From assembly GCF_900142015.1 (NCBI RefSeq), contig NZ_FQZN01000002.1, positions 1 through 64,000 of the forward strand: 64,000 nt of DNA, read 5' to 3'. The notes under the pieces were generated by a model that saw only the letters and a list, made by a program, of their open reading frames with translations, did not search any database and was not told where the DNA came from. The translations under genes were made by a program, and so were the position numbers. Positions 44,621-53,425 of this stretch are shown here, one piece after another. Within the stretch, counting starts at the first letter, position 1, and each line of letters begins with the position of its first letter. Source of the stretch: Bacteroides stercorirosoris. Its GTDB lineage: Bacteria; Bacteroidota; Bacteroidia; Bacteroidales; Bacteroidaceae.

Positions 44621-45898
44621 ATGAATATTATTTGGGGATTAATAATATCGGTAGTTAATTACAAACTTTTGTGTAAGGATGCAGCCAAAGGGATTGTGCT
44701 TTTTTGTGTTCTACTTGTTTGCTGTCCGGTATTTTTTTGGGGTGGCTTGTCATTGCAATATAGTTATGTGTTTCTTCCGTTCTTATATATGTGGCATAAA
44801 AAATATAATAATTGTAACTATGATATATCCTCTGCTATGAGTCCTTTTGTTTGGGTTTTCTTATTAACATTATTCGCTACAGTGCTTAGTTTAACTTTGT
44901 ATAACGTAAAAGGTGGAGTAGCAGTTTTTGCCATCGTTGGTACTGTGAAATCTTTGTTTATTATTAATGTATTGTCAAAGACAAGTGTTTTTAGAGATCG
45001 ATTTATATTCATTTTGACCTGTATTATCCTTATTAATAGTGTAGTGTTATGTATTGAGTTTAACTTGTTGAAAATATGGAGTCCAGATCGAGTTTTGGAG
45101 ACATGGATGCGATTGTTTGGAAATATGGGGAATACGGGAAGTCTTGAATCTACACTTGAAAGAGGAGGCTCTATTGGACGTCTTCATGGCACATTTACCA
45201 CTTCTTCTTTAGTTGGTTCTTTGAGTATGCTTGGAATAGGAGTTTTTACAGTAAAATACTTTCAGGACTTGAAATGGGGATCTATTCTTATGGTGTTGTG
45301 TAGTCTGTTTGTGGGGTTGTGCTCAAGTTCGAAGCGTTTCTTTTTGGGGGGAGTAGCTGTATTGGTATTTTGTTTAATTATTAGATTGTTTTGGATTCGT
45401 ACTTCCAAGAAAGATTATAAACTGCCTGTGGTTATTTTCTTTTTGGTTTTTATCGTGGTGGTGCTTTATAATTTATTAGGTGATGTTTTATATCTCGATT
45501 ATTATCTCCAATTTTTGACAGAGGGTAACATTGGGGGATCTCTCGAAACAAGATTTGGTGAAGATGGGGCTGTAAATGCTATGAAAGCTATAATAGCTAA
45601 GTATTGGTTGACCGGTTTAGGAGAATTTTCGATCAAAAATGTGAATGTAACAGATAGTCAATTTTATTGTGCTCTTTATAAATCGGGCATACTTGGTGTG
45701 GCATTGTACTTTGGTGTGTTTGGTAAGTTGGCATTAAAAACTATTCGCTCTAAAAAAACTTATGTAGCAATCATTCTGTTTCTTATTGTATTTGAGTTTT
45801 TTATTAGTACGGAATTCTTTAGCCCACTTGGAATTTTCCTTTTGTCTTACGTCATTTGTTCCCTTTATCAAGACAAGGCACAAATGCAAGCTTATTAA
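44621..45898 (+). CDS. O-antigen/capsule polymerase-like membrane protein (Wzy-like)
   Basis: A 425-residue, strongly hydrophobic protein with about 11-12 membrane segments and a soluble loop late in the chain (about residues 290-345, LTEGNIGGSLETRFGED). Such proteins link repeat units on the periplasmic face. Sequence conservation in this group is low; the call rests on topology, the short RFGEDG-like motif, and position next to a flippase and glycosyltransferases. It is the only polymerase candidate in the locus. Confidence 0.75.
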   Translation: MNIIWGLIISVVNYKLLCKDAAKGIVLFCVLLVCCPVFFWGGLSLQYSYVFLPFLYMWHKKYNNCNYDISSAMSPFVWVFLLTLFATVLSLTLYNVKGGVAVFAIVGTVKSLFIINVLSKTSVFRDRFIFILTCIILINSVVLCIEFNLLKIWSPDRVLETWMRLFGNMGNTGSLESTLERGGSIGRLHGTFTTSSLVGSLSMLGIGVFTVKYFQDLKWGSILMVLCSLFVGLCSSSKRFFLGGVAVLVFCLIIRLFWIRTSKKDYKLPVVIFFLVFIVVVLYNLLGDVLYLDYYLQFLTEGNIGGSLETRFGEDGAVNAMKAIIAKYWLTGLGEFSIKNVNVTDSQFYCALYKSGILGVALYFGVFGKLALKTIRSKKTYVAIILFLIVFEFFISTEFFSPLGIFLLSYVICSLYQDKAQMQAY

Positions 45899-45936
45899 GG
45901 CAATTAATTAAATGTGACATTTTTTCGTGTTGAATA

Positions 45937-47469
45937 ATGGTATTGAATAAAGAAAATAAAACCATTACTTCCGCTGCTATGGGAGTACTGATAGTGATTA
46001 TCGTATCCAAAATAGTGGGATTTGTTGAAAGTGCTATGTTAGCGGCATATTTTGGTACGTCTGTAGAAGTGGATATGTTTTACTTGGCAAACACTATTGT
46101 TAATAATTTTGTCTTTACAATATTTTCTTGCTTGGCAGTTGTAGGGCTTACTATGTACAATACGGCAAGAAAAGATGATGCGGAAAACGGTAATAGGTTT
46201 ATTTCGGCTTTATTGTGTTCAATGTTGCCTTTTTCTTTCATTGTGATAGCTGTGATTTTTATAATATCACCTTATATCTCATCATTAATGGCATCAAATT
46301 ATACAGATAAAGAGGTTGATTTGTTGACATTCTATATTAGAGAACTAAGTGTTGCGGCGATATTTTACGTTATCACAACAATATTTACTTGTGTATTGAA
46401 TGCGCATAAGAAATTTATTCCTGGTGCATTGATGGGGTGTGTGCAAAATTTGACACTTATTGTATTTATTGTATTTCTTTCTGATCAGATTGGCGTAAAT
46501 GCGGTTGTCATTGGTTTTTGGGCTGCTTATCTGATACAAACAGCCGTGCTGTATATTTGTGTTCGGCGGGTATTAAAATTCAGACGTTTTTCTTATTCGA
46601 AAGATATAAATATAAAGAAATTATTCTTGTTAATTCTTCCTTTATTATTAGGAGAAGCCGTAGGGGAGATAAATGCGCTGGTGGATCAATATCTCGCGAC
46701 AAAGCAGGGTGTAGGGTATGTATCGGGTTTGTCATACAGCGGTACGTTGAATGATGTTGTTTCTGCCTTGTTTATGCAAACTACGACAATTGTTCTTCTC
46801 TCATTTTTTTCAGCACTTGTAATCGAAAAGCGATATGATGAGATGATAAATGAGTTGAAAAAGATTATAAAATATATATCTTTAATGGTTATTCCTATCA
46901 GCATCGTTACCATATTTTGTGCAGATCATCTCGTTTCTTTTGTATTTGAACGCGGTAAGTTTAATTCAGAAAGTGTATTTGTCACTTCCCAAGCTTTAAT
47001 AGGGTATGCCATAGGTTTTGTACCTCGTATCGTAATGGTGGTTGCCAAGCGTCCCTTTTTTGCCATAGAAAACACACGGATTCCAATGGCAATCGGTATG
47101 ATTGCGATAACGATAAATATATCATTAACTATTCTGTTGTCAGGATTTTGGGGTATATTAGGTATAACAGTAGCAACAAGTATTTCACATATGGTTTCTT
47201 GTTTTCTCTACTTCAATAGGATAAGCTCTGTTTTTGAAAATGTTTCGTGGAAAGACTGCTATGTTTTTTTTACAAAAGTAGGCATTGCCGCCATTATATC
47301 GGCAATATTGACTTGTGCCGTGTTATACATAAAAATCGGAAGTCATTTTTATGTGTTAGTAGTCGCTACGGTAGTATGTTTTTGTACATATTTAGGAGTT
47401 CTTCATATGCTTAAACTTACTGAACTTAAAACATTGACGTTGAAAATAAAAAATAAAATATCAAAATGA
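45937..47469 (+). CDS. MurJ/Wzx-like lipid-linked oligosaccharide flippase
   Basis: A 510-residue protein with about 14 hydrophobic helices. The start (SAAMGVLIVIIVSKIVGFVESAMLAAYFG) and VDQYLATKQGVGYVSGLSYSGTLND resemble MurJ-type members of the MOP exporter superfamily rather than the classical Wzx type. In a capsule operon it most likely flips the undecaprenyl-linked repeat unit to the periplasm. Its stop overlaps the following gene by four bases. Confidence 0.85.
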   Translation: MVLNKENKTITSAAMGVLIVIIVSKIVGFVESAMLAAYFGTSVEVDMFYLANTIVNNFVFTIFSCLAVVGLTMYNTARKDDAENGNRFISALLCSMLPFSFIVIAVIFIISPYISSLMASNYTDKEVDLLTFYIRELSVAAIFYVITTIFTCVLNAHKKFIPGALMGCVQNLTLIVFIVFLSDQIGVNAVVIGFWAAYLIQTAVLYICVRRVLKFRRFSYSKDINIKKLFLLILPLLLGEAVGEINALVDQYLATKQGVGYVSGLSYSGTLNDVVSALFMQTTTIVLLSFFSALVIEKRYDEMINELKKIIKYISLMVIPISIVTIFCADHLVSFVFERGKFNSESVFVTSQALIGYAIGFVPRIVMVVAKRPFFAIENTRIPMAIGMIAITINISLTILLSGFWGILGITVATSISHMVSCFLYFNRISSVFENVSWKDCYVFFTKVGIAAIISAILTCAVLYIKIGSHFYVLVVATVVCFCTYLGVLHMLKLTELKTLTLKIKNKISK

Positions 47470-48824
47470 CATTAAAAATACTTTATAGAAAAGGGTTGAT
47501 GAAAATAGCACATTGTTCTATTGGAGTTAAGATTGAATCATTCTTTAAGGGTTCGGCACAAATCCTTAATGAAGAGACTGGTAGGAAGTATCGTAGTGAT
47601 ATGCGAACCCGGTTGGCTGTGAGCAATGTTGTGAGTGTAACTGAACTTGATGACAATAACCACTTTAAAAGTTCTTTAAATTCTGAAGATAAAATAAAGA
47701 TACGATTTTTTCATTGTAGTGAATCAACATTCAGTGTGATTCAGACAGTTTGTGAGAGTTTCAGAAATGACGAACGTTTTGATCTTCTTATCGTGCTTTT
47801 TGGGAATTCTCCTTACGGTATGATAAAGCAAATGCAGGATTTAAAGTTCAAGTATGTGGAGGATTATAATTATGATTTAAGTAAAGATTGCCCTGATATA
47901 TCAGTACTTTATCATTTGGAGATAATCTATCCTCCACAACTGGCACAAATAAGGGAATTCTCTAAATATGTTGCTCTTGTGCCTTTGGGCATAGGATCGA
48001 TATGGTTTGGTGACCGAACAGTGAAACGCATGAATCTGCAACGCTATAATGCGGATATGTGTTGTGTTGGCAATCTTTGTTACAATCGTTTGATAGATGC
48101 CATAGGGCGGGATAAAATAGAACGAATATCACCAGCCCAGTTTGATTTGGTATATAGAAAATTTAATTCTCCAGTCTTTTATCCTAAAGGATGGGAAAAA
48201 TTGAAGGGTAAGAAAACCATAATGTTGATGACTGACCATGGTATTAGGATGCATGGTGTTTCTGATGAAGTAACTTTTGACCTTTATTTCAAGACAATTA
48301 TGGATTACTGTAAAAGACATCAGGATATGGGCTTTATATTCAGATTACATCCATCTTTGATTCATGAGTTAGTAGGAACTTTTTGGTCTATAAAAGATTA
48401 TGAAATATTTGTAGATTTCTGTAAAAATAGTCCTAATATAGTCTGGGATACAACCAGTGATTACTTGATAGGTTTGCATATAGCTGATGCTTGTATGGTG
48501 GATGTTAATTGTTCTTTGATTTATTTTGTATTGGCTGCTAATAAGCCGATTGGGATTCCTCTGAGATATGATATGGATGTAGAGGTTAATAATCCAGAAC
48601 TTGTTGAGAAGTATTACAAACTTAATTCAGACGAAAAAGTGGTAGAGTTTTTTGAAATGGTAAGAAGTTCTGAAGACCCGAAGCAATCAGACAGGCAACA
48701 ACTATTTGATAAATATATTGAAACTTTTGACGGAAAGAATGGATATCGTATTTACAATATAATGATAAACCGTTATATGAAGTTATCTCTTTCTCCATTC
48801 AACAGCACGAAGTACAGGAAATGA
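47466..48824 (+). CDS. CDP-glycerol glycerophosphotransferase-like (TagB/TagF-type) polyol-phosphate transferase
   Basis: A 452-residue protein. The C-terminal half has a pattern like the TagB/TagF family: GKKTIMLMTDHGIRMHG, FIFRLHPSLIHEL (His295), and IGLHIADACMVDVNCSLIYFVLAANKPIG, where 'DACMVDVNCSLI' replaces the usual sDvlitDySSi. In TagF, the two histidine-centred motifs handle transfer of polyol phosphate from a CDP carrier. It fits with the CDP-activating fusion at 42478. Overlaps exist on both sides (four bases each), so it is coupled to the flippase and the next glycosyltransferase. Family assignment is from pattern and not proven. Confidence 0.7.
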   Translation: MTLKILYRKGLMKIAHCSIGVKIESFFKGSAQILNEETGRKYRSDMRTRLAVSNVVSVTELDDNNHFKSSLNSEDKIKIRFFHCSESTFSVIQTVCESFRNDERFDLLIVLFGNSPYGMIKQMQDLKFKYVEDYNYDLSKDCPDISVLYHLEIIYPPQLAQIREFSKYVALVPLGIGSIWFGDRTVKRMNLQRYNADMCCVGNLCYNRLIDAIGRDKIERISPAQFDLVYRKFNSPVFYPKGWEKLKGKKTIMLMTDHGIRMHGVSDEVTFDLYFKTIMDYCKRHQDMGFIFRLHPSLIHELVGTFWSIKDYEIFVDFCKNSPNIVWDTTSDYLIGLHIADACMVDVNCSLIYFVLAANKPIGIPLRYDMDVEVNNPELVEKYYKLNSDEKVVEFFEMVRSSEDPKQSDRQQLFDKYIETFDGKNGYRIYNIMINRYMKLSLSPFNSTKYRK

Positions 48825-49855
48825 GTAAGACATTGGTAGTAGGTTATTTCGGTTATTGTACCAATCAGCTTGATGGACAAACTGTAAAGACCCGTGACGT
48901 TTATAGACTGGTCAGAGAACAGGTGGAAGGAGAGGTAGATTATTATGATACAGAAGATATTAAATATCGCAGGCTTGGCATAGTCAAGTTACTCTGGAAG
49001 ATGATTTGCTGTAGGATGCTGTTTTATCTTCCGGCTCAAAATAATCTGAAATCATTTTTCCCTCTTGTCTTCTGCTTATCTGTTGTCTTTCGTTTTAAAA
49101 TCCATTATTTTGTGGTAGGGGGATGGCTGAAAGAGTTTTTATTAGAAATGCCTGTTCATCGTTTTATGCTCAAACGTATAGCAGGTATTCATGTCGAAAC
49201 ACAGCGTTTGGAAAATGAGTTGAAACAATATTATCACCTTCAAAATGTGGATATCTTTCCAAACTTCCGTTTTTTTGAATTCGATCCTGAGCGTTTCGAC
49301 TCAGAGAAGTTGAGACTGGTATTTATGGCACGTGTCAACAAAATGAAGGGCTTGGACTGGATTTTCGATCTTGCAGACTATATCGCCAAAAATAAACTAC
49401 AAGATAAGTTTTCAATCACTTTTTTTGGACCCATATCTGAAGATGATAGAATATTTTTTGAGGAAAACATTACAAAATATCCATTTGTGGATTATATGGG
49501 TGTCTTGCAACCATCAGAGATTTATAATACAATCAGCCAGTATGATGTGATGCTTCTTCCTACACATTACTTTACCGAAGGTCTCCCAGGTTCTGTAGTA
49601 GATGCTTATATCTCTGGTATTCCTGTGATTGTTACTGAATGGAAACATTCTCATGAATTTGTGGAGGACGGACGGAGTGGATTTATCATTCCGTTTGAGA
49701 ATGGACAGCAAAAATTGATAGATAAAGTAATATTACTAGAAAGGGACAGACGGTTATTACATACTATGCAGGCTAACGCTCTTATAAAACGCAAAGAGTT
49801 TCAGCCTCCTATATTAGATAGAATAATATCTTTTGCGGGGGGGGTAACAGCTTGA
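48821..49855 (+). CDS. Glycosyltransferase, GT4 family
   Basis: A 344-residue GT-B enzyme. The C-terminal domain is clear: LVFMARVNKMKGLDWIFDLA, ITFFGPISEDDRIFF, GVLQPSEIYNTISQYDVMLLPTHYFTEGLPGSVVDAYISGIPVIVTEWKHSHEFVEDG, with the EGLPGSVVDA block as the nucleotide-sugar site. The N-terminal domain is short. Near the 3' end is a G8 run (49837-49844), beyond which one extra G would fuse this frame to the next gene. Confidence 0.88.
   Translation: MSKTLVVGYFGYCTNQLDGQTVKTRDVYRLVREQVEGEVDYYDTEDIKYRRLGIVKLLWKMICCRMLFYLPAQNNLKSFFPLVFCLSVVFRFKIHYFVVGGWLKEFLLEMPVHRFMLKRIAGIHVETQRLENELKQYYHLQNVDIFPNFRFFEFDPERFDSEKLRLVFMARVNKMKGLDWIFDLADYIAKNKLQDKFSITFFGPISEDDRIFFEENITKYPFVDYMGVLQPSEIYNTISQYDVMLLPTHYFTEGLPGSVVDAYISGIPVIVTEWKHSHEFVEDGRSGFIIPFENGQQKLIDKVILLERDRRLLHTMQANALIKRKEFQPPILDRIISFAGGVTA
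49837..49844. repeat. G8 homopolymer at the junction of two glycosyltransferase frames
   Basis: Eight consecutive G residues lie 11 bases before the stop of the first glycosyltransferase. Gain of one G moves the reading frame into that of the following half-glycosyltransferase with no stop between. Such tracts are typical slipped-strand sites. Confidence 0.7.
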
Positions 49856-50397
49856 TAATCTGTTTTTTATCTCGTATTGAACAAAGTAAGGGGTTAGATA
49901 CTTTGGTTGAAGTTTCGAAATGTCTTTGTGCTTCAGGTCTTTCTAAGATGGTTAAGATTGATTTTTATGGTCAGAAAAAGGATGACTATTTTGATATCTA
50001 CTTATCAGATAATCCAATGTTTGAGTATAAAGGTGAGTTACAACCGTCTGAGGTAGTGCTTACATTGAAACAATATGATGTCTTGATTTTTCCGTCACAT
50101 TATGAAGGTGAAGGATGTCCGGGTATTTTGGTTGAGGCTTTGTCCGTAGGATTACCAATTATAGCATCTGATTGGAAATATAATGATGAGTTTATTATAG
50201 ATGGTGTAAATGGATTTCTTTGTGACACTTTTAATGCAAAATCTTATTTGAAAGCAATAGAAATTATACTTTTTGACAAACATCTGAGATTACAAATGTC
50301 GAAACATGCTTATTGGACGAGTGAGTATTATTCAGTAGAATATGCAAAACAGCGGTTGCAAGGGTATGTTGGTAATTCCATAAACTTGAATAAATAA
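49852..50397 (+). CDS. Glycosyltransferase C-terminal half (GT4-like), lacks acceptor domain
   Basis: 181 residues, from a TTG at 49852 that overlaps the upstream stop. It starts right at the nucleotide-sugar-binding domain (LIICFLSRIEQSKGLDTLVEVS), and contains FYGQKKDDYFDIYL, GELQPSEVVLTLKQYDVLIFPSHYEGEGCPGILVEALSVGLPIIASDWKYNDEFI. The N-terminal half of a GT-B enzyme is missing. The frame is open only back to 49822. With one extra G in the G8 run it would be the tail of the upstream gene, giving a protein with two sugar-nucleotide domains. It may also be a free half-enzyme that works with a partner. Confidence 0.7.
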   Translation: MIICFLSRIEQSKGLDTLVEVSKCLCASGLSKMVKIDFYGQKKDDYFDIYLSDNPMFEYKGELQPSEVVLTLKQYDVLIFPSHYEGEGCPGILVEALSVGLPIIASDWKYNDEFIIDGVNGFLCDTFNAKSYLKAIEIILFDKHLRLQMSKHAYWTSEYYSVEYAKQRLQGYVGNSINLNK

Positions 50398-50455
50398 AAT
50401 CAGTAATTAAATAGATGTTCAAAATAGTTTTTTTATACAAACGAATCATATCATT

Positions 50456-51736
50456 ATGCAAAACATTAAAATTGCCGTAATCGGTCTCGGTTACGTAGGG
50501 CTTCCTTTGGCTCGTCTTTTCTCAACAAAGTATAAAACAGTAGGTTTTGATATGAACCAAGCGCGTGTGGACGCCTTGATGGGTGGACATGATGCAACAT
50601 TGGAAGTAGCGGATAAATTGTTGCAGGATGCGATTCAAAATAATGGTTTTATCTGCACTACAAAGCTTGAAGATATTAAGGATTGCAACTTCTATGTGGT
50701 GGCTGTACCTACTCCTGTTGATACGAATAACCGTCCAGATTTGAAGCCTTTGTGGGGTGCCAGCGAGACGGTGGGTAAGGTTATATCCAAAGGGGATATT
50801 GTGGTATATGAATCAACGGTTTATCCGGGAGTAACGGAGGAGGAGTGCTTACCCGTAGTAGAAAAGGTATCCGGCTTGAAATTTAATACGGATTTCTTTG
50901 CCGGCTATTCTCCCGAACGCATCAACCCGGGTGACAAGGAGCATACAGTGGAGAAAATCAAGAAAGTGACTTCAGGTTCTACACCGGAAATTGCGGACAT
51001 CGTGGACGAGGTGTATAATTCTGTTTTGGTAAATGGTACACATAAAGCACCATCTATAAAAGTGGCAGAGGCTTCGAAGATTATTGAGAACTCGCAGAGA
51101 GACGTGAATATTGCCTTCATGAATGAACTGGCTAAGATTTTTAATGCCATGGGCATTGATACCAACGATGTGATAGATGCCGCCGCTTCCAAGTGGAATT
51201 TCATCAAATTGAAACCCGGCTTAGTGGGGGGGCATTGCATCAGTGTGGATCCCTATTATTTGATTCAGAAGGCTCAGGTATATGGTGTGCTTCCTCGAGT
51301 GATGTCAGCGGCTCGTCGATTAAACGATGGTATGGGGGATTATGTGGCTAATCAGGTTATCAAGCTGATGAACAAGAAAGGGGTACTGGTGAAGGATGCG
51401 AAGATTCTGTTGCTGGGTATCACATTTAAAGAGAATTGTCCGGATATTCGTAATACGAAGATTGTGGATATTTATTCTACATTGAGTGAATATACTTCTA
51501 ACATCACTGTATATGACCCGTGGGCGAATGGCGTGCACGTGAAGTATGAATATGAGATTGAACTGACTAATAAATCTTTAGAGGAGTTGAAAGGTAAGTT
51601 TGATGCCGTGATTCTTGGTGTGGCGCACGATGCCTTCAAACAGGAGGATATACGTGCTTTCCTGAAATGTGAGAATGGGGTGGTGTATGATGTGAAAGGT
51701 ATGCTGAATCGTGAAATGATTGACGGAAGATTGTAA
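50456..51736 (+). CDS. UDP-N-acetyl-sugar 6-dehydrogenase, TviB-like
   Basis: A 426-residue nucleotide-sugar dehydrogenase. It starts MQNIKIAVIGLGYVGLPLAR (NAD loop GLGYVG), contains YESTVYPGVTEEEC, YSPERINPGDKEHT, and the catalytic cysteine Cys261 in LVGGHCISVDPYYL. The pattern fits the TviB/WbpO group that oxidises UDP-GlcNAc or UDP-GalNAc to the uronic acid. It provides an acidic sugar to the repeat unit. The stop overlaps the next start by one base. Confidence 0.93.
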   Translation: MQNIKIAVIGLGYVGLPLARLFSTKYKTVGFDMNQARVDALMGGHDATLEVADKLLQDAIQNNGFICTTKLEDIKDCNFYVVAVPTPVDTNNRPDLKPLWGASETVGKVISKGDIVVYESTVYPGVTEEECLPVVEKVSGLKFNTDFFAGYSPERINPGDKEHTVEKIKKVTSGSTPEIADIVDEVYNSVLVNGTHKAPSIKVAEASKIIENSQRDVNIAFMNELAKIFNAMGIDTNDVIDAAASKWNFIKLKPGLVGGHCISVDPYYLIQKAQVYGVLPRVMSAARRLNDGMGDYVANQVIKLMNKKGVLVKDAKILLLGITFKENCPDIRNTKIVDIYSTLSEYTSNITVYDPWANGVHVKYEYEIELTNKSLEELKGKFDAVILGVAHDAFKQEDIRAFLKCENGVVYDVKGMLNREMIDGRL

Positions 51737-52722
51737 TGCTCTCTGTTGTTTGTCCGGTATATAATGAAGCAAAATATATTGATGTCTGTATTCAATCTAT
51801 TTTGCTTCAAGACTATCCGAAGGAAAGACTTGAAATAATATTCGTGGATGGTATGAGTGAGGATGGTACTCGAGGTATAATTGGGGATTATGCCACGAAG
51901 TATCCATTTATCCATTTGGTTGACAACATAAAGCGAATAGTCCCGGTTGCAATGAATATAGGCATTAAGGTAGCTAAAGGTGATGTGATAATGCGTTTGG
52001 ATGCCCACGCTCAATATCCTATAAATTATTTCTCGGTTTTGGAGAAAAAACTTTTTGAACTGAATGCGGATAATGTGGGGGCGGCTTGTCGGACGGATGT
52101 GCTAAATCGGAATTCAAAAACGCTTGCCATAAAGGAGGTATTAAGTAACAGGTTTGGTGTTGGTAATTCTACTTTTCGGTTGGGAGTTGACAAGGCAGTG
52201 AATGTAGATACTGTTCCTTTTGGTTGTTGGCGCAGAGAAGTGTTTGAGAAGTATGGGGACTATGATGAAAGACTAATACGAAATCAGGACATAGAACTGA
52301 ATAAGCGTATAATTCGTGGCGGTGGATGCATTTTTATAGTTCCTGATACATACTGTACTTATTTGGCACGTGAAACTTTTAAAGGATTGGCTAGGAATAA
52401 TTTTGGGAATGGGAAATGGAATATCTTGACTGTATATTATACTAAGCAGTTCCGCTCATTGTCCGTCAGACATTTTGTTCCATTGTTCTTTTTACTTTCA
52501 CTTTTACTGCCAACAGTGTTATCTATATTTTATATGCCATTAGTGTTGGTAACTTTATTGTCATTATTGCTATACACACTTTGTATATCTACAATATGTT
52601 TATCACTTAGTCTGAATAGAAAGTTGAATTTTTACTATCTGTTCTGTTCTTTTATTGTATTACATTTATCGTATGGCTGGGGATCATTTATGGGGATACT
52701 GAATATATGTAGAAAGGGATAA
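51736..52722 (+). CDS. Family 2 glycosyltransferase with C-terminal membrane helices (ExoA-like)
   Basis: A 328-residue protein. The GT2 core is SVVCPVYNEAKYIDVCIQSIL, IIFVDGMSEDGT, DVIMRLDAHAQYP (metal DxD-like), and DYDERLIRNQDIELNKRI. Two or three hydrophobic segments (about 245-320) anchor it. The pattern is similar to ExoA of succinoglycan synthesis. It adds a sugar to the growing lipid-linked repeat. It is coupled to the dehydrogenase upstream. Confidence 0.9.
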   Translation: MLSVVCPVYNEAKYIDVCIQSILLQDYPKERLEIIFVDGMSEDGTRGIIGDYATKYPFIHLVDNIKRIVPVAMNIGIKVAKGDVIMRLDAHAQYPINYFSVLEKKLFELNADNVGAACRTDVLNRNSKTLAIKEVLSNRFGVGNSTFRLGVDKAVNVDTVPFGCWRREVFEKYGDYDERLIRNQDIELNKRIIRGGGCIFIVPDTYCTYLARETFKGLARNNFGNGKWNILTVYYTKQFRSLSVRHFVPLFFLLSLLLPTVLSIFYMPLVLVTLLSLLLYTLCISTICLSLSLNRKLNFYYLFCSFIVLHLSYGWGSFMGILNICRKG

Positions 52723-52733
52723 AAACTTTAGAT

Positions 52734-53324
52734 ATGTTATTGAAAGTGTTTTTTGATCGTGGTGTATCGCTTTTCGGTTTGTTTTTTTTGTTTCCTGTTT
52801 TATTACTAGTTGGCATTTTAATTCGTATCAAAATGCCAGATGGTCCTGTCATTTTTACTCAAAAGCGAGTGGGGCAGCACGGACGACTATTTACCATGTA
52901 TAAGTTTCGTTCCATGATGATCAACCATTCCGGTAGTTCAATCTCCGTACAAGGAGAGAGTCGTATTACTCCTTTAGGAGCAAAATTGCGGAAATATAAA
53001 TTGGATGAATTGCCTGAATTATGGAATGTATTGATAGGTGATATGAGTTTTGTCGGTCCTCGACCGGATGTACCGGGGTACGCTGATAAATTAGAAGGTG
53101 AAAATAGAAGGGTACTATTGTTAAAACCAGGTATCACTGGACCTGCTAGTTTGAAATACCGAAATGAAGAAGAATTATTAGCGCAACAGGAAGATCCTCA
53201 AAAATACAATGACGAGGTACTGTTTCCTGATAAAGTGAGAATTAATATAGAATATTTGAATCACTGGTCTTTCTGGAATGATATTAAAATCATTATTTAT
53301 ACAATATTTGGAAAAGATTTGTAA
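52734..53324 (+). CDS. Initiating sugar transferase, WcfS/PglC-like
   Basis: A 196-residue member of the same family as 663-1253, with N-terminal hydrophobic hairpin, YKFRSMMI, RKYKLDELPELWNVLIGDMSFVGPRPDV and the C-terminal half ending in a hydrophobic/amphipathic stretch. It is expected to place the first sugar phosphate on undecaprenyl phosphate. Followed by an aminotransferase, it forms a pair like B. fragilis WcfS/WcfR, which start repeats with an acetamido-amino-trideoxy sugar. A terminator separates the two. Confidence 0.9.
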   Translation: MLLKVFFDRGVSLFGLFFLFPVLLLVGILIRIKMPDGPVIFTQKRVGQHGRLFTMYKFRSMMINHSGSSISVQGESRITPLGAKLRKYKLDELPELWNVLIGDMSFVGPRPDVPGYADKLEGENRRVLLLKPGITGPASLKYRNEEELLAQQEDPQKYNDEVLFPDKVRINIEYLNHWSFWNDIKIIIYTIFGKDL

Positions 53325-53335
53325 TTTCATAAAAT

Positions 53336-53382
53336 GGTTATTTGTGCCTTATTATCTATGGCATAAATAACCTTTCTTTTTA
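53336..53382 (+). terminator. Hairpin terminator between the sugar transferase and aminotransferase genes
   Basis: GGTTATTTGTGCC and GGCATAAATAACC pair almost perfectly around an 11-base loop and are followed by TTTCTTTTT. It would end or reduce transcription before the last gene. Part of the sequence resembles the region after the first sugar transferase (1278-1316). Confidence 0.7.
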
Positions 53383-53425
53383 TACTCTTACTTTTCTATT
53401 TATCGTTTTTTAATCAAATAATTCA

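Noticed and set aside
51226..51232. G7 tract in the sugar dehydrogenase as a phase-variation site
   Set aside because: It encodes the conserved V-G-G-H of the active site and the frame is intact on both sides; no alternative product is evident.
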